NCBI GenBank assembly: GCA_019422905.1
Contig: JAHZCM010000037.1
Span: 10,469 to 17,317 of the forward strand
Source: Oscillospiraceae bacterium
Lineage (GTDB): Bacteria > Bacillota > Clostridia > Oscillospirales > Acutalibacteraceae
Reading direction: 5' to 3'
Length of the DNA stretch: 6,849 nt
Shown: positions 1-6,241 of the stretch, piece by piece
How the letters are laid out: every line of letters begins with the position of its first letter
Numbering within the stretch: the first letter of the stretch is position 1
Program-made: the position numbers and the translations under genes
The notes under the pieces: generated by a model
What the model was told of the DNA's origin: nothing
The model's input: the letters and a program-made list of their open reading frames with translations, nothing else
Databases searched by the model: none

Positions 1-1523
1 TTGCGCTGCCGAAGCGGGTGCAGGATGCCGTCTTTCCGGAAAATACGGCGGCGGAGGATGTGGGCCGCACGAGCATGATATCGAGCGGTCGGTATACGAC
101 GGGGCGGGATGTGCTGGCGCTGACGCTGGATACGCGCCCGGAGGAAACGCTGTATCTGCGGAATTTCTGCGGCGGGATATATGCGGGCGGCGCTTGGTCG
201 TCGGTCGACGAAACGGATTTTTTTGCCGGCTTGGAGGAGCAGGGCATTGAAAAGGCCCGCGACTGGGCCGAAAATCAGGCGTATATGCGGATGGATCAGC
301 TTGGTGCTCCGGCTCAGACACTGCGCGTGACACGGCTGAACAACAGCGCGGCGGGCGACTATACGCCGTACCGCGCGGCGCTGAAGAGCACAGAAGGGCA
401 TCTGGACATTTTTCGGTACTTTGCGCCGCAGGCCGGCGAGGAAAGCATGGGTACGACGTTCGCCGGTGCGGCGCAGTATGCCGAATATGCCGCCCTGGAA
501 TACACCGAAGTGCCGGAAACACTCGAGGAGATGAAACGTTTTGTGCAGGAAAACCCGCAGAATGGCTTTGCGGAGACAGAGCGCTTTATCCTGCGCAGCC
601 TGTGGGAAAACACGACCTATACGCTGTCTCCGGGGCTTGTGCCGCCGGGAAAAGACCCTGCGGAGTACTTCTTTTTCGACAATCGCCTTGGCTATTGCGA
701 GCACTATGCTGCGACCGCTGCGCTTCTCTTCCGTCTGTACGGCTACCCGTCGCGCTACATCACCGGCTACGTTGCATCCACAGAGCGCTTTCAGCGCCAA
801 TCGGACGGCAGCTATCAGGCGGTTCTGACAGACCACGAAGCGCATGCGTGGGTGGAAGTGTTTGTGGACGGCGCATGGATTTTAGTGGAGGCCACGCCGC
901 CGGGAAGCGTGGTGACGGAGGCAGGGGCGGCCCGGCAGGAGGAAGAGCGGCCGGATGCGGAGCCTGTCGGGACGCCGCAGGCCACAGCTACGGCCGCGCC
1001 CGGACCGACGGCAGAACCTACGGCGGCGCCGGAAACGCCTGATACGGTGGAGACGCCCGTACCCACCGCACGGCCGACAGTCCAAACGGATTTATCCGGC
1101 CCGCATTCCAAAAACCCGCAGAAAATGCCGGACTGGCTGCCGTATGCCGGAGGGATACTGGGCGGTGCGGCCGCCGTCGGGATGGTCGCCGCCTTGCTGT
1201 GCCGACGGCGCGAGCGCCGCCGCTGCGCGGATGCACGCGTTATGCTGGAGCAATCCCTGCGCGTGCTTCATCGGGCAGGGCTGCTGCGGGAAATGGACGG
1301 CACGGAGAGGGATTTCGCCGCGCGCCTGCACACGGCGGTACCGGAGATTGAAATTGCACAGGCCGAAAAGCTGCGGGCCGATGCGCTGGAGACAGCCTTC
1401 GGCGGTACGGGGTGCAGGAGGGCGGAGTCTGAAATCTACCGGCTCTGTAAAAAAGCTGCGCGGCGAAAGCTCTTGCGGAGAAAGCGAAGCGGCGCGGGGG
1501 ACGGAGAGAATCCTTCCGTTTAA
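1..1523 (+). CDS. Transglutaminase-like membrane protein, TgpA type (5' end missing)
   Basis: The reading frame is open to the left edge (codons before the GTG at 18 have no stop), so the gene starts upstream. Residues are counted from that GTG. A transglutaminase-like (papain-fold) core is seen at about 185-295: nucleophile C227 in GYCEHYA, H276 in HEAHAWVEV, and an acidic third position E291 in VEATPP. A Pro/Thr/Ala-rich low-complexity linker (about 300-362) follows, then one membrane segment (about 374-394) ended by an Arg-rich stop-transfer stretch, and a basic cytoplasmic tail of about 100 residues like the DUF4129 tail of TgpA proteins. Known family members carry an N-terminal multi-spanning domain (DUF3488), which would lie outside the window, and often sit beside MoxR and DUF58 genes. 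The core would face the outside of the membrane. Substrate is unknown; it could be a protease-like or cross-linking enzyme. The family call is firm, the function is not. Confidence 0.85.
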   Translation, partial: ALPKRVQDAVFPENTAAEDVGRTSMISSGRYTTGRDVLALTLDTRPEETLYLRNFCGGIYAGGAWSSVDETDFFAGLEEQGIEKARDWAENQAYMRMDQLGAPAQTLRVTRLNNSAAGDYTPYRAALKSTEGHLDIFRYFAPQAGEESMGTTFAGAAQYAEYAALEYTEVPETLEEMKRFVQENPQNGFAETERFILRSLWENTTYTLSPGLVPPGKDPAEYFFFDNRLGYCEHYAATAALLFRLYGYPSRYITGYVASTERFQRQSDGSYQAVLTDHEAHAWVEVFVDGAWILVEATPPGSVVTEAGAARQEEERPDAEPVGTPQATATAAPGPTAEPTAAPETPDTVETPVPTARPTVQTDLSGPHSKNPQKMPDWLPYAGGILGGAAAVGMVAALLCRRRERRRCADARVMLEQSLRVLHRAGLLREMDGTERDFAARLHTAVPEIEIAQAEKLRADALETAFGGTGCRRAESEIYRLCKKAARRKLLRRKRSGAGDGENPSV

Positions 1524-1528
1524 GGATT
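1509..1528 (+). other. Stem-loop overlapping the stop codon of the transglutaminase gene
   Basis: AATCCTT (1509-1515) and AAGGATT (1522-1528) form a perfect 7-bp stem with a 6-base loop, and the TAA stop (1521-1523) lies inside it. A second small GC-rich stem (CGCC 1543-1546 with GGCG 1551-1554) follows. Neither is followed by a T-run, so they are not classical intrinsic terminators. They may stabilise the 3' end of the mRNA or be chance. Confidence 0.35.
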
Positions 1529-1576
1529 GAGAAACCATATGGCGCCGTGCGGCGACAAATTTGAGAAGCACAGGGG

Positions 1577-1606
1577 TTGCAATCCTTGTACGCTTTATAG
1601 TATAAT
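1577..1606 (+). promoter_or_regulatory. Sigma-A-type promoter for the fusion gene
   Basis: A -35 box TTGCAA (1577-1582) is separated by 18 bp from a perfect -10 box TATAAT (1601-1606). Transcription would begin near 1612-1614, giving a leader of about 80 bases before the ATG at 1692. It lies in the 168-base gap after the transglutaminase gene, so the fusion gene is likely transcribed independently. No operator or riboswitch fold is obvious in the leader. Confidence 0.7.
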
Positions 1607-1672
1607 TGCATTTATGACAGAGAGAGCATATTTTCCTGCAAAGCATATGCCCAATCCGAAGATTTTTTAGAA

Positions 1673-1677
1673 AAGGA
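1673..1677 (+). promoter_or_regulatory. Ribosome binding site of the fusion gene, long spacing
   Basis: AAGGA ends 14 bases before the ATG at 1692, longer than the usual 5-10. No other start is possible: an in-frame TAG lies at 1668-1670 and no ATG, GTG or TTG codon occurs in frame between it and 1692. Initiation may therefore be weaker than for a well-spaced site. Confidence 0.55.
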
Positions 1678-1691
1678 ATGACAAAACTACC

Positions 1692-4600
1692 ATGAAAATC
1701 AGCTTTTCAACGCTGGCGTGCTTGGACTATTCGTGGACAGATATTTACTCGATGGCTAAGGACCTGCACTTTAACGGCATTGAAGTGCGCGGCCTGGGCG
1801 ACGATATCTTTGCCGTGAAGGCAAGGCCCTTTACGGACAGTCAGCTTCCGATGACGATAAAAAAGCTCAAGGAGCTTAATCTTGAAATTCCCTGCCTTGC
1901 TTCCGGCTGCGGCCTGAAGCTGAAGGAAAATCATAACCAGAATATCGTGGAGATCACGCAGTATATTGTTTTGGCGCAGAAGCTGGGCACGCCGTATATC
2001 CGTGTGCTGGCGGATCTGCATCCGGAGGCCGAGGGCGAGGTGGACGACGATTACATCGCCGGTGTGCTCCATGTCCTCGGCGTTATTGCAGAGGGCTTCG
2101 GCGTTACGCTTCTGGTGGAGACAAACGGTGTCTACGCCGATACAAAGCGGCTGCGCAGGCTGCTTGACGCCGTCAACTGTAAGGGCGTCGCCGCTCTGTG
2201 GGATATGCATCATCCGTACCGTTATATGGGCGAGGCCCCGGAGGAGACGGTGCAGAATCTCGGCGATTATATCCGCTATGTGCATGTAAAAGACAGCCGG
2301 ATTGTGAACGGCGTGCTCGAATACCGCATGCTGGGGGACGGCGACCTGCCGCTTCACAAGATGTTCGACGCGCTGCTTGGCATAGGCTATGAGGGCTACA
2401 TTTCCCTCGAGTGGGTCAAGCGCTGGTCGCAGGAGCTTTCGGACGCGGGTGTTGTTTTCCCGCGCTTTGCAAACTATATGCGCGATTACCTCGATGAGCG
2501 CTTGGGTGAAGCGCCGCTGCAGAAAAACCGCGCAGGCACCGGCGAATATATCTGGCCGAAGGAAACGCTGATCGACCTCACCTTCCCGGACGTTCTCGAT
2601 AAGATGGTTGAGAAATTTCCGGATCAGCCCTGCTTCCGCTACACGGAGATGGACTACAGCCGTACATATAAGGAATTCCGCGACGATGTGGATATGTTTG
2701 CCCGTTCGCTGATCGCCATGGGCGTCAAAAAGGGAGACCATGTGGCGATTTGGGCCACGAATGTGCCGCAGTGGTACATCACCTTCTGGGCGACGACCAA
2801 AATCGGCGCTGTCCTCGTCACCGTCAATACGGCTTATAAAATTCATGAAGCGGAATACCTGCTCCGCCAGTCCGATACGCATACGCTCGTCATGATCGAC
2901 GGCTACAAGGACAGCGATTATGTGGGGATCATGAAGGAGCTTTGCCCGGAGCTTGAAAGCTGCGCGCCAGGCAAGCTGAAATCCAAACGTTTGCCGGTGC
3001 TCCGCAATATCATTACGACACAGAGCACGCAAAAGGGCTGCTATACCTGGGAGGAAGCGATCGCGCTGGCGGATACCGTGCCGCTGAGCGAGGTGGAGGC
3101 GCGCCGTTCCCGCGTTAAAAAGGACGACGTCTGCAACATGCAGTATACCTCCGGCACGACGGGCTTCCCGAAGGGCGTCATGCTCACGCACTACAACGTT
3201 GTCAACAACGGCAAAGCCATCGGCGACTGCATGGATCTTTCCACGGCGGACCGCATGATGATTCAGGTGCCGATGTTCCACTGCTTCGGCATGGTGCTTG
3301 CGATGACCGCCTCCATGACGCACGGCACAACGATGTCGCCGATCACGGCGTTCTCGCCCCGCAAGGGCCTCTACTGTATCAATCAGGAGAAGATCACCGC
3401 GTTCCACGGCGTTCCGACGATGTTCATCGCGATGCTGGAGCACCCCGATTTTGAAAAGACCGATTTCTCCCACATGCGCACCGGCATCATGGCCGGATCG
3501 CCCTGCCCAATCAAAGTTATGCAGGACGTTGTGGAGAAAATGCATATGAGCGAAATCGTGATCACCTACGGCCAGACCGAGGCTTCTCCGGGCTGTACGA
3601 TGAGCAAGACGACCGATTCTATCGAGACGCGCGTTGCGACGGTCGGCGGCGCGATGTTCGGCGTGGAATGCAAGATTGTCGATCCGGAAACGAACGAGGA
3701 CCTGCCGGATAATGTGGACGGTGAGTTTGTCGCCCGCGGCTACAACATCATGAAGGGCTACTATAAAATGCCCGAAGCGACCGCAGCGGCGATCGACAGC
3801 GAGGGCTGGCTCCATACGGGCGACCTTGCGCGCCGTCTGCCGGACGGCAACTACCAGATTACCGGCCGTATCAAGGATATGATTATCCGGGGCGGCGAGA
3901 ACATTTATCCGAAGGAAATCGAGGATTTCCTCTATACGAATCCGAAGGTCAAGGATGTGCAGGTCATCGGCGTGCCGGATGAACAGTACGGCGAAGAAAT
4001 CATGGCGTGCGTCGTCCTCAAGGAGGGCGAAACCTCCAGCGAGGAAGAACTCAAGGACTTTGTCCGCACCCATATGGCAAAGCATAAGGTGCCGCGCTAT
4101 ATCGATTTTGTAGACGGCTTCCCGATGAATGCCGCCGGCAAGATCCTGAAGTACAAAATGCGTGAAGATGCGGTCAAGAAGCTGCAGCTCCGCCAGAAGA
4201 CGGCGTTTGAGGCCAGCAATGCGGCGGTGTCCGCAGATTTTGGCGTGAATATGTCCGTGTCTACAATCCGCGATAAATTCGGTTTTGTTCTGCCGGTCGA
4301 GATGCGTCCGGATTTCCGCGAGGCGGTTAAGAACGCCAGCGAAGCGCTGGGCCGTCAGATGAGCCCCGAAGAGCTGTACAGCCTGTTTGAATCCGAATAT
4401 ATCAAGGTTAAAACGCCGTATGACCTCAAGAAATACAAGCTGTTCGAGGAGAATGAGCTTGGCGGTGATGTGGTTGTCGATTTTGAAGGCACGATCGAGC
4501 ACAACGGCGAGGCGAAGAAAATCAGCGGTAAGGGCAACGGCCCGATCGATGCGTTCTTCAAGGCGCTTGAGCAGATCGGCGTCACGAATTACAGATTCGT

Positions 4601-4772
4601 TTCCTACAGCGAGCATGCCATCTCCGCAGGCGCGGATTCCAAAGCGGTTTCCTATATCCATCTGGAGCATAACGGGGAAGCGCTGTATGGCGTCGGTATC
4701 GACAACAATATCAGCCTGGCTTCCATCAAAGGTATTGTCTGTGCAATCAACCGGTTTGAAAGAAGCCGTTGA
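1692..4772 (+). CDS. Three-domain fusion: TIM-barrel isomerase + acyl-CoA synthetase + LeuA-type regulatory domain
   Basis: This is a 1026-residue cytoplasmic protein with no signal or membrane segment. Residues 1-270 form a xylose-isomerase-like (AP endonuclease 2 family) TIM barrel with likely metal ligands E143 (VETNG), D171 (WDMHHP), H198 (VHVKDS) and E240 (SLEW), plus H174. Residues about 288-826 are a complete ANL acyl-CoA synthetase: P-loop TSGTTGFPKG (486-495), YGQTE (626-630), GWLHTGD (705-711), the hinge motif GRIKDMIIRGGENIYP (725-740) and catalytic K817 in AAGKILK. Such modules form an acyl-AMP and then an acyl-CoA. Residues about 845-1026 resemble the C-terminus of yeast/Mycobacterium-type 2-isopropylmalate synthase: a linker subdomain (LPVE 867-870; MSPEELYSLFESEY 890-903) and the leucine-binding domain (GKGNGPIDA 946-954, EHAISAGAD from 974, YGVGID and a final AINR). 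The catalytic LeuA (HMGL) domain is absent. From 1710 to 4670 the gene uses no TTA, CTA or TCA codons, suggesting strong codon selection. The joins are in frame with short linkers. Domain calls are strong; substrate, effector and pathway are unknown. The next gene is an oxidoreductase. Confidence 0.9.
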   Translation: MKISFSTLACLDYSWTDIYSMAKDLHFNGIEVRGLGDDIFAVKARPFTDSQLPMTIKKLKELNLEIPCLASGCGLKLKENHNQNIVEITQYIVLAQKLGTPYIRVLADLHPEAEGEVDDDYIAGVLHVLGVIAEGFGVTLLVETNGVYADTKRLRRLLDAVNCKGVAALWDMHHPYRYMGEAPEETVQNLGDYIRYVHVKDSRIVNGVLEYRMLGDGDLPLHKMFDALLGIGYEGYISLEWVKRWSQELSDAGVVFPRFANYMRDYLDERLGEAPLQKNRAGTGEYIWPKETLIDLTFPDVLDKMVEKFPDQPCFRYTEMDYSRTYKEFRDDVDMFARSLIAMGVKKGDHVAIWATNVPQWYITFWATTKIGAVLVTVNTAYKIHEAEYLLRQSDTHTLVMIDGYKDSDYVGIMKELCPELESCAPGKLKSKRLPVLRNIITTQSTQKGCYTWEEAIALADTVPLSEVEARRSRVKKDDVCNMQYTSGTTGFPKGVMLTHYNVVNNGKAIGDCMDLSTADRMMIQVPMFHCFGMVLAMTASMTHGTTMSPITAFSPRKGLYCINQEKITAFHGVPTMFIAMLEHPDFEKTDFSHMRTGIMAGSPCPIKVMQDVVEKMHMSEIVITYGQTEASPGCTMSKTTDSIETRVATVGGAMFGVECKIVDPETNEDLPDNVDGEFVARGYNIMKGYYKMPEATAAAIDSEGWLHTGDLARRLPDGNYQITGRIKDMIIRGGENIYPKEIEDFLYTNPKVKDVQVIGVPDEQYGEEIMACVVLKEGETSSEEELKDFVRTHMAKHKVPRYIDFVDGFPMNAAGKILKYKMREDAVKKLQLRQKTAFEASNAAVSADFGVNMSVSTIRDKFGFVLPVEMRPDFREAVKNASEALGRQMSPEELYSLFESEYIKVKTPYDLKKYKLFEENELGGDVVVDFEGTIEHNGEAKKISGKGNGPIDAFFKALEQIGVTNYRFVSYSEHAISAGADSKAVSYIHLEHNGEALYGVGIDNNISLASIKGIVCAINRFERSR

Positions 4773-4860
4773 ATTGCGTTAAGGACGAGGGCGTCGGTTT
4801 GAAATTTTTTTCGGACTGGCGCCTTTCGCGCGTATGCGATACCATACATTGTCGAAAAGC

Positions 4861-4870
4861 AGAAAGGCGG
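4861..4870 (+). promoter_or_regulatory. Ribosome binding site deciding the oxidoreductase start
   Basis: AGAAAGGCGG ends 8 bases before the ATG at 4879. An in-frame ATG also exists at 4834, but it has no purine-rich site before it and would add 15 residues ahead of the conserved beta-strand that opens the Rossmann fold. The start at 4879 is therefore preferred. Confidence 0.8.
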
Positions 4871-5613
4871 TATATATCATGAAAGCACCGATTACATTTG
4901 CCATCGCAGGCTTTGGCGACCGCGGCAGCACCTATGCCTCTATGCAGGGGCTTTTCCCGGACCGAATGAAGGTTGTCGCCGTGGCGGATTTAAAGCCCGA
5001 AAAGGTGCAGAAAGCAAAGGAACTGTATAATATTCCTGCGGAAAATTGCTTTGCAAGCGCAGAGGATATGCTTGCGCACGAGAAGCTCGCGGACGTGATG
5101 GTGATTTCCACCATGGATCGCCAGCATGTCGGGCATGCGATTCCGGCGCTCGAAAAGGGCTATAATATTTTGCTTGAAAAGCCGATCTCTCCGGACCTCG
5201 CCGAATGCCGGCGGATCATTGAGGTTTCAAAGCGCTGCCCGGGCAAGATCATTGTCTGCCATGTCCTGCGCTACACGGCATTTTACAATACGCTTAAATC
5301 GATTTTGGACAGCGGCAGAATCGGCGAGGTTGTCTCGGTCTGCGCAAATGAGAATGTCGGCTACTGGCATCAGGCCCATTCGTTTGTGCGCGGCAACTGG
5401 CGCAACAGCGACCAGACCAGCCCAATGATTCTTCAGAAATGCTGCCACGATATGGACATCTATACGTGGCTGCTCGGTAAGACCTGCAAGGCGGTGTCCT
5501 CCATCGGCGATACGCACCTTTTTAAGAGGGAATGCGCGCCCGAGGGCGCAACGCCCTACTGCCTCGGCGGCTGCAAAGCGAAGGAAAGCTGTAAGTTCGA
5601 CGCCGAGAAGATT

Positions 5614-5616
5614 TAG
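5614..5616 (+). other. In-frame amber (TAG) codon inside the oxidoreductase
   Basis: The codon is flanked on both sides by conserved coding sequence in the same frame, with no insertion or deletion. The other complete genes in the window end in TAA or TGA, so TAG is not used here as a normal stop. This is compatible with, but does not show, suppression or recoding. Confidence 0.9.
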
Positions 5617-5658
5617 ATTACCGATCCGCACACCGGCATTCAGCAAGGAAACACATGG

Positions 5659-6174
5659 ATGGCGGGCGTAGCCTGCGGCGTGAACCCCACCGTAGAGCGC
5701 ACGTATGAAGCGCTTCGGAACGGGCAGTATGGGCGCTGTGTCTACATGTGCGACAATAACGTCGTCGATCACCAGCAGACGAATCTGCTCTTTACGGACG
5801 GTACGACGATGAGCTTCACGATGTGCGCGTTTACCGAAAAGTGCTACCGCTATTTCAAGGCGATGGGCACGAACGGCGAAATCGAGGCGGATATGCTTTC
5901 GAACAAGATCCATGTCCGCGTGTTCGGCGAGCCGGAGGAAGTTATCGACGTCGCACGGCTTGCGGACGATCTCAAGGGCCATGGCGGCGGCGACAGCGGC
6001 ATCGTGCAGGATTTCCTCGACATGCTGATCAACGAGACGGAAGCCACCGCGCGTACGACAACGCTCGAAAATTCACTTGAGAGCCATTTTATCGCTCTTG
6101 CGGCGGAGAAATCCCGGCTTGCGGGCGGCAAACTCGTTGAAATGGATGATTTTCGGCGCGGCGAAGCAGAGTAA
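5659..6174 (+). CDS. Possible separately translated C-terminal half of the oxidoreductase
   Basis: An ATG at 5659, in the same frame as the upstream half, has AAGGA at 5645-5649, 9 bases before it. Translation could restart here after the TAG at 5614 and make a 171-residue C-terminal fragment containing the CDNNVVDHQ stretch and the last strands and helices of the alpha/beta domain. This fragment has no nucleotide-binding domain, so it would act only if it paired with the 245-residue N-terminal piece. The Shine-Dalgarno match may be chance, since the same bases encode the residues QQGN of the full-length protein. It is listed because gene callers will report it as its own gene. Confidence 0.4.
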   Translation: MAGVACGVNPTVERTYEALRNGQYGRCVYMCDNNVVDHQQTNLLFTDGTTMSFTMCAFTEKCYRYFKAMGTNGEIEADMLSNKIHVRVFGEPEEVIDVARLADDLKGHGGGDSGIVQDFLDMLINETEATARTTTLENSLESHFIALAAEKSRLAGGKLVEMDDFRRGEAE

Positions 6175-6195
6175 ACAGATACAATAAAACGCATA

Positions 6196-6219
6196 GCCCA
6201 TGGCAAATCTGCCATGGGC
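6196..6219. terminator. Bidirectional stem-loop terminator between convergent genes
   Basis: GCCCATGGCA (6196-6205) and TGCCATGGGC (6210-6219) form a perfect 10-bp stem with a 4-base AATC loop. On the plus strand it is followed by the T-rich CTTGTTTATATTT, and on the minus strand by TATGCGTTTTATTGT. It sits 22 bases after the oxidoreductase stop and 23 bases after the stop of the convergent lipoprotein gene, so it can serve both. The T-tracts are imperfect. Confidence 0.8.
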
Positions 6220-6241
6220 CTTGTTTATATTTATGGAGTTG

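Larger units (their letters stand above)
4879..6174 (+). pseudogene. Gfo/Idh/MocA-family oxidoreductase interrupted by an in-frame TAG
   Basis: Read through, this frame gives 431 positions, a normal length for the family of NAD(P)-dependent dehydrogenases acting on sugars, polyols and their derivatives. The N-terminal Rossmann domain shows GFGDRG (11-16) and an acidic residue at the end of the second strand (D37, typical of NAD preference), followed by LLEKPIS with the conserved K101. The C-terminal alpha/beta domain shows KCCHDMD (187-193), with the family's substrate-side His/Asp. A Cys-containing loop (C219, C228, C232, C238) precedes the break. Codon 246 is TAG (5614-5616), after AEKI and before ITDP. 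The frame then continues unbroken to TAA at 6172-6174 with well-formed family sequence such as CDNNVVDHQ. From memory of related proteins, a Tyr usually follows the KI at this place, and TAT/TAC to TAG is one base change. Possible explanations are a recent nonsense mutation, stop-codon suppression or recoding, or a sequence error. The gene lies 106 bp after the fusion gene, with no convincing promoter or terminator between, so co-transcription is likely. The product truncated at 245 residues would lack much of the substrate domain. Confidence 0.85.

Noticed and set aside
1678..1695. A five-codon ORF (ATG to TGA) overlapping the fusion start by ATGA, like a leader peptide
   Set aside because: The AAGGA lies directly against its ATG with no spacing, so it could not start translation well. 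It has no run of regulatory codons and no attenuator follows.
1692..2500. The N-terminal TIM barrel as a divergent isopropylmalate synthase catalytic domain, given the LeuA-like C-terminus
   Set aside because: The HMGL signature around the LRDG metal-binding motif is missing, while the E143/D171/H198/E240 pattern with WDMHHP and VHVKDS fits the xylose-isomerase-like barrel.
1707..4670. A 987-codon open frame on the minus strand across the fusion gene
   Set aside because: It is in register with the sense codons and stays open only because the sense gene lacks TTA, CTA and TCA. Its translation is rich in His, Arg, Ala and Leu with no recognisable motif, and the sense strand has three clear enzyme domains.
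4834..4878. An upstream ATG at 4834 as the start of the oxidoreductase
   Set aside because: It has no Shine-Dalgarno sequence, and the extra 15 residues precede the conserved first strand of the Rossmann fold. The ATG at 4879 has a well-placed AGAAAGGCGG.
5227..5982. A 251-codon minus-strand ORF across the oxidoreductase
   Set aside because: It is a shadow of the plus-strand gene; the sense frame carries the conserved family motifs on both sides of the TAG.
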